Source: Peribacillus alkalitolerans
Lineage (GTDB): Bacteria > Bacillota > Bacilli > Bacillales > DSM-1321
Assembly (NCBI RefSeq): GCF_010882125.1
Contig: NZ_JAAGVZ010000001.1
Span: 372,001-436,000 of the forward strand
Reading direction: 5' to 3'
Length of the DNA stretch: 64,000 bases
Every line of letters begins with the position of its first letter. The first letter of the stretch is position 1. Below are positions 44,668 to 54,716 of the stretch, one piece after another. Made by a program: the position numbers and the translations under genes. The notes below the pieces were generated by a model. The model did no database searches and was not told the DNA's origin. It was given only the letters and a program-made list of their open reading frames with translations.

Positions 44668-44700
44668 ACAAAAAAGAGTGCTCTACAAAAGAGCACCCTC
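44668..44700 (-). terminator. Terminator of the nuo operon
   Basis: GAGGGTGCTCT and AGAGCACTC with a 5-nt loop, followed on the minus strand by TTTTTTGTG. It lies directly after the nuoN stop. Confidence 0.85.
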
Positions 44701-44706
44701 CATATT

Positions 44707-46230
44707 TCACTGCATAAAATCATCAAAATTTCCAAAGTAGTGATGTAAGAAATCCAGTGCCGCGCTTGGTACAACCCCAAAACCGATGGTTCCGATTGCA
44801 CAAACGAGCAATACGACTAGTAAGCTAGCTGGTATCTTCACTTTTTCCGTCAACGCCAAGTAGTGTGCTGGGCGGAAGAAAACTTGAGTTAAGATGCCAA
44901 AGTAATAAAAGTAGGATACGACCGTGACTGCAATCATGATTCCCGCTAGGACGTAATGACCTGGCTCGATCGCAAAGGCACCCATGAATATGTTCAGTTT
45001 ACCGATAAATCCTGCTGTCCCTGGAATACCAGCCAGTGAAAGGATATAAATTCCCATCATGATGGCTAGAAAAGGAGAGTGTTGGTACAATCCTGCAAAA
45101 ACAGATACCTCTTCAGAGCCCGTTTTGTCAGACATATACTGGACTACGGCAAATGCTCCTAAATTCATAAATACATAAGCTACTAGATAGAACCAAATCG
45201 CATCAAACGTGAAATATCCCAATGTTGCGATCGCAACAAGCAAATACCCTGCATGAGCGATACTTGAATAGGCTAGCAAGCGTTTAATATTCGTTTGTTT
45301 CAAAGCAATAACGTTTCCTAGAATCATGGTAATCGCCGCTAGGAAACCGATATACTCTTTATTTTTTTCCATAAAGTTCAGTGCACCAATTTCATCCCCA
45401 GGCGCAGGTAAGAACAATGTAATCAGAATTCGAAGCAAGATGACAAAACCGGCTGCTTTAGAGACTACACTTAAAAATGCAGTTACTGGTGTTGGTGCCC
45501 CTTGGTACACATCCGGTGCCCACATATGGAATGGAGCAGTCGCCAGCTTGAAAGACAAACCGACCACAATCATGAAAAAGGCTAGACCGAACAAGTATTG
45601 AAATTGTCCATCCATGATTTGGGACATGACTCCGCTCATTTCTTTGAGGTTCGTTGTTCCCGTCAAACCATATAAATAGCTCATTCCAAACAATGTGATG
45701 GCTGTAGAAATACCACCATTAATGACGTATTTCATGGCAGACTCATTGGAGGCTAAATGATTTTTTCTCATCCCTGCTAGGATATATGACGAAATCGATA
45801 ATAACTCTAATCCGACGAATAGAGTGATCATATCTCCACTGGAGGCCATCATCATGGCACCTAATAAAGCTGCTAGGAATAGATAATAGAACTCCCCACG
45901 GTATTCTTTCATCCCTTCAGCTGGCTGGAAGCTTTCTGCCAGCAGGATGACCATAGCCGCTCCTACAAGGAAAATCAACTTAAATGCCTTAGCGAAGGAA
46001 TCCAGTCGATATGTATCATTCAAAATCGACGTTGTTTCTGAATTGAACAGACCCACTAAAGAAACAATCGCGATGAGAATTCCGACCAGAGCTACCCATG
46101 CTAGAGGGCGTCGGCTTGACGACTTTGGCATGAATAGATCTAATAATGTAAGTAATGTCGCAACACCGAGGATGACGAATTCTGGCATCATGACTCCCCA
46201 GTTAAAAGAAAGCAAGGTTTCCAAATCCAT
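44707..46230 (-). CDS. nuoN: NADH-quinone oxidoreductase subunit N
   Basis: 507 residues, about 14 membrane helices, antiporter-like subunit. Words such as ELLSISSYILAG, KRLLAYSSIAHAGY and GFIGKLNIF are typical NuoN. It moves protons in complex I. Last gene of the operon; 6 nt after nuoM. Confidence 0.95.
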   Translation of the reverse strand: MDLETLLSFNWGVMMPEFVILGVATLLTLLDLFMPKSSSRRPLAWVALVGILIAIVSLVGLFNSETTSILNDTYRLDSFAKAFKLIFLVGAAMVILLAESFQPAEGMKEYRGEFYYLFLAALLGAMMMASSGDMITLFVGLELLSISSYILAGMRKNHLASNESAMKYVINGGISTAITLFGMSYLYGLTGTTNLKEMSGVMSQIMDGQFQYLFGLAFFMIVVGLSFKLATAPFHMWAPDVYQGAPTPVTAFLSVVSKAAGFVILLRILITLFLPAPGDEIGALNFMEKNKEYIGFLAAITMILGNVIALKQTNIKRLLAYSSIAHAGYLLVAIATLGYFTFDAIWFYLVAYVFMNLGAFAVVQYMSDKTGSEEVSVFAGLYQHSPFLAIMMGIYILSLAGIPGTAGFIGKLNIFMGAFAIEPGHYVLAGIMIAVTVVSYFYYFGILTQVFFRPAHYLALTEKVKIPASLLVVLLVCAIGTIGFGVVPSAALDFLHHYFGNFDDFMQ

Positions 46231-46236
46231 CCTTCA

Positions 46237-47757
46237 TCACCCTCCTAACCCTATTAAAATAGCTTCAAGCGTAGACTCCAATGGTACCGTTAGCACACTT
46301 GGATACACGCCGATTAAAATGATCAAAGCCAATAAAACCACAACTGGTGCGAACTCTGCGCCTTTTATATCTGTCAGTGATTCAGCGTATGATTTCTTGG
46401 CCGTTCCGAAGGTAATGCCTAAAACAGCTCTCAAAACATATACCGCCGTCAAGATGATCCCGATGGCTCCAATGGAGGCTATGATCGGCTCTACTTTAAA
46501 TAGCCCTAGAAAAGCCATGAACTCACTGATGAATCCAGACATCCCTGGTAAACCAAGCGAAGCCATCGAAGCTGCTAGCAAGAAGCCCGCAGTCAAAGGC
46601 ATCGCTTTTGCTAGGCCACCTAAATCTCCCAATTGAGAGGTATTGACACGTTCATACATCACTCCGACTAAGAAGAACAGAAGTGCTGCAATTAATCCGT
46701 GGGACACAACCTGGAAAATGGCACCTTGTATGCCCGCTTCATTCAATGCCCCTAAACCAATCAGTACAATCCCCATATGTGAAATCGAGGAGTAGGCTAG
46801 GACCATTTTGAAGTCCGTTTGAATCAGAGCTAAGAACGCTCCATATAAAAGGTTAATCACACCTAGAATTGCTATGAAAATAGCAATTTCCTTAAATTGC
46901 TCTGGGAATATCCCTACTCCAAATCGGATTAAACCAAAAGCACCTATTTTTAAGAGAACACCAGCATGCAGCATTACAATGGAAGGTGGTGCCTGAACGT
47001 GTACTCTTAACATCCAAGTGTGTAGTGGGAAGATTGGAAGCTTAATTCCGAATGCCACTAGCAAGGCAATTAATAAAGTATATTTCATGGCCTCTGAAAT
47101 AGGTGCAATGAGTGGGACTCCTCCGACCGTCATGATATATTTTAACGCTTCGATATTGGTTGTACCTGTACGAGCAAATAAAATCATGATGACGATTAAA
47201 AGGATGGCTGATCCCAATCCGTTATAGATCAAGAAGCTGTATGCCGCTTTTTCCTTTTCAAGATAACCCCATTTACCGATTAAGAAGAACATCGGGATGA
47301 GAGTAATCTCAAAGAAGAAGAAGAATAGAATCAGGTTTTGTGCTGTAAAGACGCCAAGCATGCCGATTTGAAGCATTAAGAATAGCATGAAGTAGCCTTT
47401 CCATTCCTTTTTGATATGGATGGAAGCAATAGCTGCCAAAGTAGCTAATATAGATGTCAGCAAGAGCATCACTAAAGCAAAACCGTCTAATGCTAGTTCA
47501 TAATCGACCGCAAAAAGCTTGCTGTCGTATTTTTCTAAGTTTCCAAATCGGAACCAATTCACTTTGTTCGAAAACTCGGAAAGTCTCGTTCCTGCCTCAA
47601 ATTGCAAATAGATATATAGAGACAATAATAAAGCAGGAAGGGTTGCTAAGACTCCAACCAGTTTTATAGTCTTTTCACTTGTTTTAGGAACAAATAAAAG
47701 TAGTAAAATCCCTACCAATGGGGAGAAGACTAATAGCGTTAATAGCCATTCACTCAT
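46237..47757 (-). CDS. nuoM: NADH-quinone oxidoreductase subunit M
   Basis: 506 residues, 14-helix antiporter-like subunit. FFFFEITLIPMFFLIGKWG with the key Glu, and LPIFPLHTWMLRVHVQAP plus VLAYSSISHMGIV. Proton-pumping arm of complex I. Overlaps nuoL stop by 4 nt. Confidence 0.96.
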   Translation of the reverse strand: MSEWLLTLLVFSPLVGILLLLFVPKTSEKTIKLVGVLATLPALLLSLYIYLQFEAGTRLSEFSNKVNWFRFGNLEKYDSKLFAVDYELALDGFALVMLLLTSILATLAAIASIHIKKEWKGYFMLFLMLQIGMLGVFTAQNLILFFFFFEITLIPMFFLIGKWGYLEKEKAAYSFLIYNGLGSAILLIVIMILFARTGTTNIEALKYIMTVGGVPLIAPISEAMKYTLLIALLVAFGIKLPIFPLHTWMLRVHVQAPPSIVMLHAGVLLKIGAFGLIRFGVGIFPEQFKEIAIFIAILGVINLLYGAFLALIQTDFKMVLAYSSISHMGIVLIGLGALNEAGIQGAIFQVVSHGLIAALLFFLVGVMYERVNTSQLGDLGGLAKAMPLTAGFLLAASMASLGLPGMSGFISEFMAFLGLFKVEPIIASIGAIGIILTAVYVLRAVLGITFGTAKKSYAESLTDIKGAEFAPVVVLLALIILIGVYPSVLTVPLESTLEAILIGLGG

Positions 47758-49622
47758 CTTACGTACCCCCCTGTCAACGCGTAAACTACCAATAACACAG
47801 CCAAACCTAGGACAACAACGGTACCGTAGAGTTGGACTTGGCCCGTTTGCAGTTTTGAACCAATTTTTCCTAAGCCTTTAACGGAAATCGTCACCGTATT
47901 CATGATTCCTTCCACCAAGAACTTATCGATGAAGGATAGGAGAAATGAAATTCCCTTCGTAACTGGAACGATGGTTACGTTATACAATTCATCCACGAAA
48001 TACTTGTTTGACAGGATGCTATATACTGTCGATCCTTCTCCACCGAGCCAATCCGATGACATGCTTCGTTTTCCATAAATCATGTAAGCTAATAGAATTC
48101 CCGCTAACGAAATCAACGTGGCAGCTATCATGATCCACGCTGGACCTTCAATATGGCCATGACCTAATGCATGGTTTCCTTCTGTTAGCCAATCTCCTAA
48201 AAATGTTCCAAACCATGGAGTATTCACATATCCACTTATGATAGCCAAAACTCCCAATACTAGCATCGGGATCGTCATGATGCTTGGTGATTCATGGACT
48301 TGTGATGTATCGCCCCTCGATACGCCTGCAAATACCATGAAGAACAATCTAAACATATAAAACGCCGTCAAAAATGCGGCTGCAAGTGCTAACCAGAATA
48401 AAGCGTAATTTCCATGTGCCCAAGCTGCAATCAAAATTTCATCCTTACTGAAAAATCCTGAGAACAATGGAACTCCAGAAATCGCTAACGTACCAATTAG
48501 GAATAAAGGTCCCGTGATACGGAGCTTTTTCCATAGTCCTCCCATTTCATCAATGTTCTGGGTATGGACTGCATGAATGACGCTTCCTGCCGCTAGAAAC
48601 AGCAGTGCCTTGAAAAAGGCGTGAGTCATTAAGTGGAATACCCCAGCTACATAGCCTGCAGAACCTAGAGCTAGCATCATATATCCAAGCTGACTGACCG
48701 TCGAGAATGCCAGGACACGTTTGATGTCTTTTTGCACCAGGCCAATACTGGCTGCGAAAATGGCTGTGAAAGCCCCGATGATTGCCACTGTCAGCATAGC
48801 CGTTTCACTTGCAGAGAATAGTGGGAACATGGTCGCTACTAAGTAGACACCCGCTGCAACCATTGTAGCTGCGTGGATTAGAGCAGATACAGGTGTTGGA
48901 CCTTCCATCGCATCCGGTAACCATGTGTGTAGTGGGAATTGACCAGACTTACCCATCGCCCCAATAAAAATTAGAATACTAGTCAAAGTAATCATCGTAG
49001 CTGAAATGGTGCCTGCTTCTACTGCATGGAAAATTTCATCGTACTCGAAGCTTCCAACCTGCCAGAATAATAGAATCATGCCGATAAAAAGGCCGACATC
49101 TCCAATCCTGGTCATGATGAATGCTTTCTTTGCCGCTTTCTTTGCTTCTTCTTTATAGAAGTAGAAGCCGATTAGTAGGAATGAACCTAGCCCTACCAGC
49201 TCCCAGAACACATAAAGCTGAAGTAGATTTGGTGATATGACCAAACCAAGCATCGCAAAAGTAAACAATCCTAAATAAGCATAAAATGTATGGAATCGCT
49301 CGTCGCCATGCATATAGCCTTTTGAATACATATGTACAAGGAAGCTGACTAGCGATACGATCACTAACATTAAAGCATTTAACTGATTAACCTCAATACC
49401 CGCTGTTAATTGTACATCCCCTATTGTTAGCCAAGTGGCTTCGGCTTTGTAAGTTGGTGCCGATAGACGTTCAATGAGCACCAACAGTGAATAGATGAAA
49501 GAAACGAGCGTCATAAGAATGCCAATATAGGCACTCGATTCTTTTAATCTTCTACCGAATAGAAGAAGGAACAGGAACGAGAATAGCGGGAAAAACGGTA
49601 TGAGCCATGCATTCTCCATCAT
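47754..49622 (-). CDS. nuoL: NADH-quinone oxidoreductase subunit L
   Basis: 622 residues from ATG 49622 (AGGGG 9 nt upstream; the longer in-frame start adds 18 non-hydrophobic residues). Antiporter-like subunit with long lateral helix; motifs FWELVGLGSFLLIGFYFY, LPDAMEGPTPVSALIHAATM and KDIKRVLAFSTVSQLGYM. Distal pump of complex I. Preceded by a 311-nt gap to nuoK holding a palindromic repeat. Confidence 0.95.
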   Translation of the reverse strand: MMENAWLIPFFPLFSFLFLLLFGRRLKESSAYIGILMTLVSFIYSLLVLIERLSAPTYKAEATWLTIGDVQLTAGIEVNQLNALMLVIVSLVSFLVHMYSKGYMHGDERFHTFYAYLGLFTFAMLGLVISPNLLQLYVFWELVGLGSFLLIGFYFYKEEAKKAAKKAFIMTRIGDVGLFIGMILLFWQVGSFEYDEIFHAVEAGTISATMITLTSILIFIGAMGKSGQFPLHTWLPDAMEGPTPVSALIHAATMVAAGVYLVATMFPLFSASETAMLTVAIIGAFTAIFAASIGLVQKDIKRVLAFSTVSQLGYMMLALGSAGYVAGVFHLMTHAFFKALLFLAAGSVIHAVHTQNIDEMGGLWKKLRITGPLFLIGTLAISGVPLFSGFFSKDEILIAAWAHGNYALFWLALAAAFLTAFYMFRLFFMVFAGVSRGDTSQVHESPSIMTIPMLVLGVLAIISGYVNTPWFGTFLGDWLTEGNHALGHGHIEGPAWIMIAATLISLAGILLAYMIYGKRSMSSDWLGGEGSTVYSILSNKYFVDELYNVTIVPVTKGISFLLSFIDKFLVEGIMNTVTISVKGLGKIGSKLQTGQVQLYGTVVVLGLAVLLVVYALTGGYVR

Positions 49623-49732
49623 CGTATCAAATCCCCTTCTCATCGTGTGAAGGCAAAGCCTCCTCACTTCATGCACTATTTTTCTTTATTTTTGGCTCTT
49701 TCGTATTTTTTAAATAATAAAGCTTTTTCGTT

Positions 49733-49861
49733 GATTTCCGCTCCAGGCACTTGCTTTCCGCGGGGAGGGATGGGAGCCTCCTCGGCGTCGCCGCCTGTGG
49801 GGTCTCCCACTTCCCTCTTTTTCCCGCAGGAGTCAAGTGCCCTCCGCTACAATCAACTAAG
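49733..49861. repeat. About 130-bp palindromic repeat inside the nuo operon
   Basis: Ends are GTTGAT...ATCAAC and GGCACTTG...CAAGTGCC, with inner CCGCGGG/CCCGCAGG. It is GC-rich compared with its surroundings and carries no ORF of its own. It resembles a MITE/REP-type element common in Bacillaceae (recollection). It splits the operon between nuoK and nuoL, where other nuo genes overlap or nearly touch. Confidence 0.8.
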
Positions 49862-49933
49862 ATAGTGTTAAATTACACTAATAAAGCAACAAACTATACG
49901 AAAATAGCCTTATTTTTAGAGGAAAGTAGCTTC

Positions 49934-50248
49934 CTAGTGTTTCATCGTGTCCATTTCATCAATGTTGACCGTTTTACGGTTACGATATAACGCAATCAAA
50001 ATAGCCAACCCCACTGCTGCTTCAGCTGCAGCCACCGTAATCGCAAATAGAGAAAAGATTTGACCAGTGATGGACGGAGTGACACCATATTTGCTGAATG
50101 CAACAAGATTGATGTTAACTGCATTCAACATCAGTTCAATAGATATTAAGACAATAACCGTATTCCTTTTCGTCAAGGCTCCATATAAGCCGATACAGAA
50201 TAAGATCAATGCTAGAACCAGATATGCTGAAAGAGGCACAGACGTCAT
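49934..50248 (-). CDS. nuoK: NADH-quinone oxidoreductase subunit K
   Basis: 104 residues, three membrane helices; [13 protein letters not shown] carries the conserved membrane Glu and [13 protein letters not shown] the second. MrpC/NuoK fold. Part of the proton path. Overlaps nuoJ by 4 nt. Confidence 0.96.
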   Translation of the reverse strand: MTSVPLSAYLVLALILFCIGLYGALTKRNTVIVLISIELMLNAVNINLVAFSKYGVTPSITGQIFSLFAITVAAAEAAVGLAILIALYRNRKTVNIDEMDTMKH

Positions 50249-50760
50249 TGTTTCTCAGCCTCCTCTGGTTCATCCTTTTTCGCTAAAACGATTGCACCGA
50301 CTAGTGCCACCAATAATATGACCGAAGTCAACTCAAAAGGAATCACATACTTAGAATACAGAGCCAAACCGATTTGTTCTGTATTATTTTCATGGAGATT
50401 CGTTTGCTGTGCTGGAATTTCTAAGTTATAAATCCCCATATAGACGGCAAAAGCAAATCCTGCAATGGCCAGCATCAACACTAGCTTACGGAATATGCCT
50501 GTCTTTTCAACACTTTCGTCATCATGTTTCGTGAGCATGATTCCAAACATCATGATGATCGTGATCGCTCCTGAATAAATCAAGATCTGCACCACGGCCA
50601 CAAATTCAGCTGATAGCATCACATAAATGCCCGCAACACTGATGAAAGTGAATACCAAGGCGATTACCATATGGACGACCTTTGTAAGGTTAATTAATAG
50701 AATCCCACCTAATACAGCTACTAGAGAAAGAGAAATGAATGCTAAGAACTCGCCGCTCAT
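50245..50760 (-). CDS. nuoJ: NADH-quinone oxidoreductase subunit J
   Basis: 171 residues, five membrane helices; [23 protein letters not shown] is the family signature with the pi-bulge helix. Overlaps nuoI by 4 nt. Confidence 0.95.
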   Translation of the reverse strand: MSGEFLAFISLSLVAVLGGILLINLTKVVHMVIALVFTFISVAGIYVMLSAEFVAVVQILIYSGAITIIMMFGIMLTKHDDESVEKTGIFRKLVLMLAIAGFAFAVYMGIYNLEIPAQQTNLHENNTEQIGLALYSKYVIPFELTSVILLVALVGAIVLAKKDEPEEAEKQ

Positions 50761-51176
50761 GCCTTATTCTCCTTCCTAATATTCGTATCGTTTTCATCTA
50801 GCCATTCTAGGTTTTTGAACAACATATCCCTGCTGTATTCAGCCAGTTCGAAGTTATTTGTCATAATGATGGCTTCAGTCGGGCAGACTTCCGTACATAA
50901 ATCGCATAAAATACAAATCTCGAAGTTTATATCGTATGTGTCGATAATCTTTCCTTTTTTCGTAGGATCGGGATGTTTTTTACCAGTTAAATTGATGCAA
51001 TCAGTAGGACAAATGTTTGAACATTGATTGCAGACGATACATTTTTCCGGATAAAACTTTTGTATTCCTCTGAATCGATCCGGCAACGGAAGCGGCTCAT
51101 CTGGATAATTATACGTCACTTTTTCACGGGTTAGGTTTTTCAGGGTATATTTCAAACCTTTAACCAATCCAAACAT
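50757..51176 (-). CDS. nuoI: NADH-quinone oxidoreductase subunit I
   Basis: 139 residues from ATG 51176, eight nt after AAGGGG. Two [4Fe-4S] clusters: CIVCNQCSNICP and CILCDLCTEVCP. It passes electrons to NuoB. Short N-terminus with amphipathic helix (LVKGLKYTLKNL). A 114-nt gap separates it from nuoH. Confidence 0.96.
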   Translation of the reverse strand: MFGLVKGLKYTLKNLTREKVTYNYPDEPLPLPDRFRGIQKFYPEKCIVCNQCSNICPTDCINLTGKKHPDPTKKGKIIDTYDINFEICILCDLCTEVCPTEAIIMTNNFELAEYSRDMLFKNLEWLDENDTNIRKENKA

Positions 51177-51290
51177 TTTTGTCACCCCTTGTTTTGTACT
51201 ATCTTTAAAATGCTCGACATGGGAGTCGGTTGATAGTATTAGTTTTAACTTGGCAATCACCAAAGTTAAAGCTGTAGCTAGTCAATTTTA

Positions 51291-52298
51291 TTACCATAGC
51301 TTTAAAAGTTCTTTTACAAGTGCAGTCAGGAATATATTCGCCAGGGCTACTGGAAGGAGAACCTTCCATCCAAACTCCATTAATTGGTCTGCACGTAGAC
51401 GTGGGAATGTCGCACGGATCCAAATTAAGACGAAAACTACAACACTGAACTTCAATGCGAACCAAACGGCCCCTGGTATGAAATCAAGGAAAGGGAGAGC
51501 GTTCCAACCACCTAGGAATAATACCGTTGTTAAAGAAGCCATTGCAAAAAGGTACACATATTCCGCCAGCATGAAGAATGCCCAACGGAAGCCAGAGTAT
51601 TCGGTATGGAATCCGGCTACTAGCTCTGATTCTGCTTCTGGTAAGTCAAATGGTGTACGATTTAATTCCGCTACGGAAGCAATGATAAATATTATGAATC
51701 CAATAGGCTGCATAATGATGAACCATAAGTCTTCCTGTGCTGCCACAATGGTATTTAAATTCAAGCTTCCAGCTACCAGAATAACACCGATTACGGACAT
51801 GACGAGAGGAATTTCGTATGAAATCATCTGTGCTGCCGCACGCATTCCACCAAGCAACGCATATTTATTATTCGATGCCCATCCACCTGCAACAACACCA
51901 ACCGTCGTAATTCCGGATATAGCAATATAGTAAAGCAAACCAACGCCAATATCAGCAAATTGTAATTTATCCGTTAATGGAATGGTCGCCAACACCATAA
52001 ATGCTGGAGCAAAAGCGATGACTGGCGCCAAAATGAACAGTGGCTTGTCTGCAGCTTTTGGAATGGTATCTTCTTTTAAAAGCAGCTTTAATACGTCAGC
52101 CACCGTTTGTAAAAGTCCCCATTTCCCCCCAACCTGGTTTGGACCTTGACGAATTTGCATGAAGCCCATGACTTTTCTCTCTGCTAAAATCGCATAGGTT
52201 ACAAAACCAAGTACGACCAAAAGTAAAACAACGGCTAACAAGAAAAAAATCGCGAAATTCATCAAGCCTGCTGAGGAATGCAATAAATCTGATATCAT
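51291..52298 (-). CDS. nuoH: NADH-quinone oxidoreductase subunit H
   Basis: 335 residues, eight membrane helices; AERKVMGFMQIRQGPNQVG and FDLPEAESELVAGFHTEYSG are the quinone-site loops. It links the peripheral and membrane arms. Start adjoins the nuoD stop. Confidence 0.97.
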   Translation of the reverse strand: MISDLLHSSAGLMNFAIFFLLAVVLLLVVLGFVTYAILAERKVMGFMQIRQGPNQVGGKWGLLQTVADVLKLLLKEDTIPKAADKPLFILAPVIAFAPAFMVLATIPLTDKLQFADIGVGLLYYIAISGITTVGVVAGGWASNNKYALLGGMRAAAQMISYEIPLVMSVIGVILVAGSLNLNTIVAAQEDLWFIIMQPIGFIIFIIASVAELNRTPFDLPEAESELVAGFHTEYSGFRWAFFMLAEYVYLFAMASLTTVLFLGGWNALPFLDFIPGAVWFALKFSVVVFVLIWIRATFPRLRADQLMEFGWKVLLPVALANIFLTALVKELLKLW

Positions 52299-53398
52299 TA
52301 GCCGTCAACCTCCCCAAGTACAATGTCAATCGCACCTAATATCGTGATTAGGTTAGCGATGTTTTCACCCTTCAACAGTTTTGGAAGGATTTGCAGATTG
52401 TAGAAGGATGGTCGTCTGAATTTTAAACGGTACGGCTCTTTTTTTCCATCACTGGCAATGTAACAACCGATTTCACCACGTGGTGATTCGATTCGTACAA
52501 AAGCCTCTCCGGCTGGCGCCTTAATGATTTTAGGCACTTTCGCAAGGATTTCTCCATCACTCGGGAATTGCTCGACTGCCTGCTCAAGGATTTTTAACGA
52601 CTCTTCTATTTCGCCAAGACGGCAATGGTAACGAGCCCATGCATCCCCTTCCGTACGGACTGGGACATCAAAGTCAAAACGGTCGTAAATGGAGTATGGT
52701 TCATCTTTTCGTAAATCCCATTTCACGCCTGTGCTTCTCAAGTTCGCTCCACTAAGTGAATAGTTCAACGCATCTTCTTTCGAATAAGTGCCTACACCAA
52801 TTAAACGTTTCATGAAGATTTCATTGCCAGTCACAAGTTCATGATAACCCGCTAACTGTTCTCTCATATAAGGAACGAATTCTCGAACCTTCTGGATCCA
52901 TCCTTCAGGAGCATCCCATTTCACGCCCCCCACCCGCATGTAGTTGAAGGTAAGTCGCGCGCCGGAAAGCTCATTCAACATGTTAATGATCATTTCTCTT
53001 TCACGGAATGCATATAGGAAAGGACTGATTGCCCCAATATCCAATAAGTAAGTACCCCACCAAACAAGGTGGCTGGCAACGCGTCCCAATTCCATCGAGA
53101 TGACACGTAAGTATTCCGCTCGGTCAGGAACTTGCAATCCCATCATTGTTTCTACAGCATGGCATAGAACATAATTGGTCGTCATGGCAGACAAGTAATC
53201 CATTCGGTCTGTGTAAGGAATGATTTGTGTATATTGAAGGTTTTCTGCCAGCTTTTCCGTTCCACGATGCAAATAGCCTACTACAGGGGTTGCTTCTTTA
53301 ATGATTTCCCCGTCAATTTTTATGACAAGTCGGAACACACCGTGGGTACTTGGATGCTGAGGTCCTACATTCAAGAGCATTTCTTCTGTGCGTATCAT
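52298..53398 (-). CDS. nuoD: NADH-quinone oxidoreductase subunit D
   Basis: 366 residues. NVGPQHPSTHGVFRLV near the start and ARYHCRLGEIEESL; quinone-binding His and Tyr region YTDRMDYLSAM. The size is smaller than E. coli NuoCD because C and D are separate. No Ni-binding cysteines remain. Confidence 0.97.
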   Translation of the reverse strand: MIRTEEMLLNVGPQHPSTHGVFRLVIKIDGEIIKEATPVVGYLHRGTEKLAENLQYTQIIPYTDRMDYLSAMTTNYVLCHAVETMMGLQVPDRAEYLRVISMELGRVASHLVWWGTYLLDIGAISPFLYAFREREMIINMLNELSGARLTFNYMRVGGVKWDAPEGWIQKVREFVPYMREQLAGYHELVTGNEIFMKRLIGVGTYSKEDALNYSLSGANLRSTGVKWDLRKDEPYSIYDRFDFDVPVRTEGDAWARYHCRLGEIEESLKILEQAVEQFPSDGEILAKVPKIIKAPAGEAFVRIESPRGEIGCYIASDGKKEPYRLKFRRPSFYNLQILPKLLKGENIANLITILGAIDIVLGEVDG

Positions 53399-53401
53399 AT
53401 G

Positions 53402-54715
53402 CTACACCTCTTCATCATACGGCTGATAATCTTTACGTAATGGATATCCAATCCATTCTTCTCCAAGAAGGATTCTCTTCAAATCTGGATGATTGGTAAA
53501 TTGGATTCCTAGTAAATCATAGGTTTCACTTTCTGGCCAATTCGCCCCTTGCCATAATGGCGCAAGAGATGGAATCTCCGGATGTTCGCGATCAACTTTC
53601 ACTTTTAACGCGACGGGTTGATTATTCTTATATGAGTAAAGATGTGCGTACACTTCCATATGCGTAACATAATCAGTCCCATGAATGCTAGAAAGATAGT
53701 CGAAACCTAACTGCTCATTGTACTTAAGGAATTCAGCAATCTTATAATAGCTATCTTTCTTTGCTACCAAAGTAGGAACATCTTTCGATAGTCTATTAAT
53801 ATAGGAAGATTCCAACATGTCTTTTCCTAAATTATCTTCTATCACTTTAATATATTTATCTAATAATGGCTGGTTTGGTGATGGTTGCACTTCTTCTAGT
53901 TGTTTATCTGTGGATGTACCCGTGGAAGCAGCCTTTGCTTTCGCTGCTGCGGCGGCTTTTGCCTTTGCGGCTGCGATGGCTTTCGCTTTTTCATCATCGC
54001 CTGCTGGCTCTGCTCCGCCTTGTTTTGCTAGTGCTGCTGCTTTCGCTTTTGCGGCTGCAGCGGCCTTGGCTTTTGCGGCTGCGACAGCTTTCGCTTTTTC
54101 ATCATCGCCTGCTGGCTCTGCTCCGCCTTGTTTTGCTAGTGCTGCTGCTTTCGCTTTGGCTGCCGCGGCGGCCTTAGCTTTGGCAGCTGCGACGGCTTTC
54201 GCTTTTTCATCATCGCCTGCTGGTTCTGCTCCGCCTTCATTACTTTCTAGTTCGATCGCCTTCAACTTAGCAAGGGCAGCAGCTTTCGCTTTCGCGGCTG
54301 CAGCGGCTTTCTTCTTCGCTAAGTCTGTATCATCCTCTACAGTTGTTGCGGATGGTGCTTCTGCACTTTCTTGCTCCTTCGCCTTCATCTTGGCTAAGGC
54401 GGCAGCTTTCGCTTTCGCGGCTGCAGCGGCTTTTTGCTTCGCTAAGTCTAAGTCTGTATCATCCTCTTCGGTTGGGACGGATGGCGCGTCTACACTCTCC
54501 TGCTCCTTCGCCTTCATCTTAACTAAGGCGGCAGCTTTCGCTTTCGCGGCTGCAGCGGCTTTTTGCTTCGCTAAGTCTGTATCATCCTCTTCGGTCGATG
54601 CGGATGTAGCCAATGCAGCTCCTTGTTCCTTAGCTTTCATTTTAGCCAGGGCAGCAGCCTTCGCTTTTGCAGCCGCTTCTTTTTTTAATTGATCAAGGTC
54701 TTTCCCTTCACTCAC
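53402..54715 (-). CDS. nuoC: NADH-quinone oxidoreductase subunit C with long repetitive Ala/Lys N-terminal tail
   Basis: 437 residues, far longer than a typical NuoC (about 150-200). Residues about 1-275 are low complexity: four copies of a block like LAKQKAAAAAKAKAAALAKM followed by an acidic TEEDDTD linker, then three copies of a 36-residue unit containing GGAEPAGDDEKAKA. The C-terminal 160 residues are the real NuoC domain (YDLLGIQFTNHPDLKRILLG). The DNA repeats are 108 bp long. The tail is presumably cytoplasmic, with no known function. Confidence 0.92.
   Translation of the reverse strand: MSEGKDLDQLKKEAAAKAKAAALAKMKAKEQGAALATSASTEEDDTDLAKQKAAAAAKAKAAALVKMKAKEQESVDAPSVPTEEDDTDLDLAKQKAAAAAKAKAAALAKMKAKEQESAEAPSATTVEDDTDLAKKKAAAAAKAKAAALAKLKAIELESNEGGAEPAGDDEKAKAVAAAKAKAAAAAKAKAAALAKQGGAEPAGDDEKAKAVAAAKAKAAAAAKAKAAALAKQGGAEPAGDDEKAKAIAAAKAKAAAAAKAKAASTGTSTDKQLEEVQPSPNQPLLDKYIKVIEDNLGKDMLESSYINRLSKDVPTLVAKKDSYYKIAEFLKYNEQLGFDYLSSIHGTDYVTHMEVYAHLYSYKNNQPVALKVKVDREHPEIPSLAPLWQGANWPESETYDLLGIQFTNHPDLKRILLGEEWIGYPLRKDYQPYDEEV
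53930..54255. repeat. 108-bp in-frame repeats in nuoC
   Basis: TCATCATCGCCTGCTGG starts at 53991, 54099 and 54207, i.e. exactly 108 bp apart. They encode three 36-residue copies of GGAEPAGDDEKAKA plus an Ala/Lys stretch. High identity points to recent or homogenised duplication. Confidence 0.9.
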
Positions 54716-54716
54716 G

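Noticed and set aside
51241-51268. Hairpin between nuoI and nuoH as a terminator
   Set aside because: TTTAACTT-GG/CC-AAAGTTAAA is imperfect and has no T tract on the transcribed strand; the operon clearly continues.
53817-54692. Long Ala/Phe-rich open frame on the plus strand opposite nuoC
   Set aside because: It is the complementary shadow of the Ala/Lys repeat region; GC-rich repeat codons leave the antisense frame open. No ribosome-binding site or known domain.
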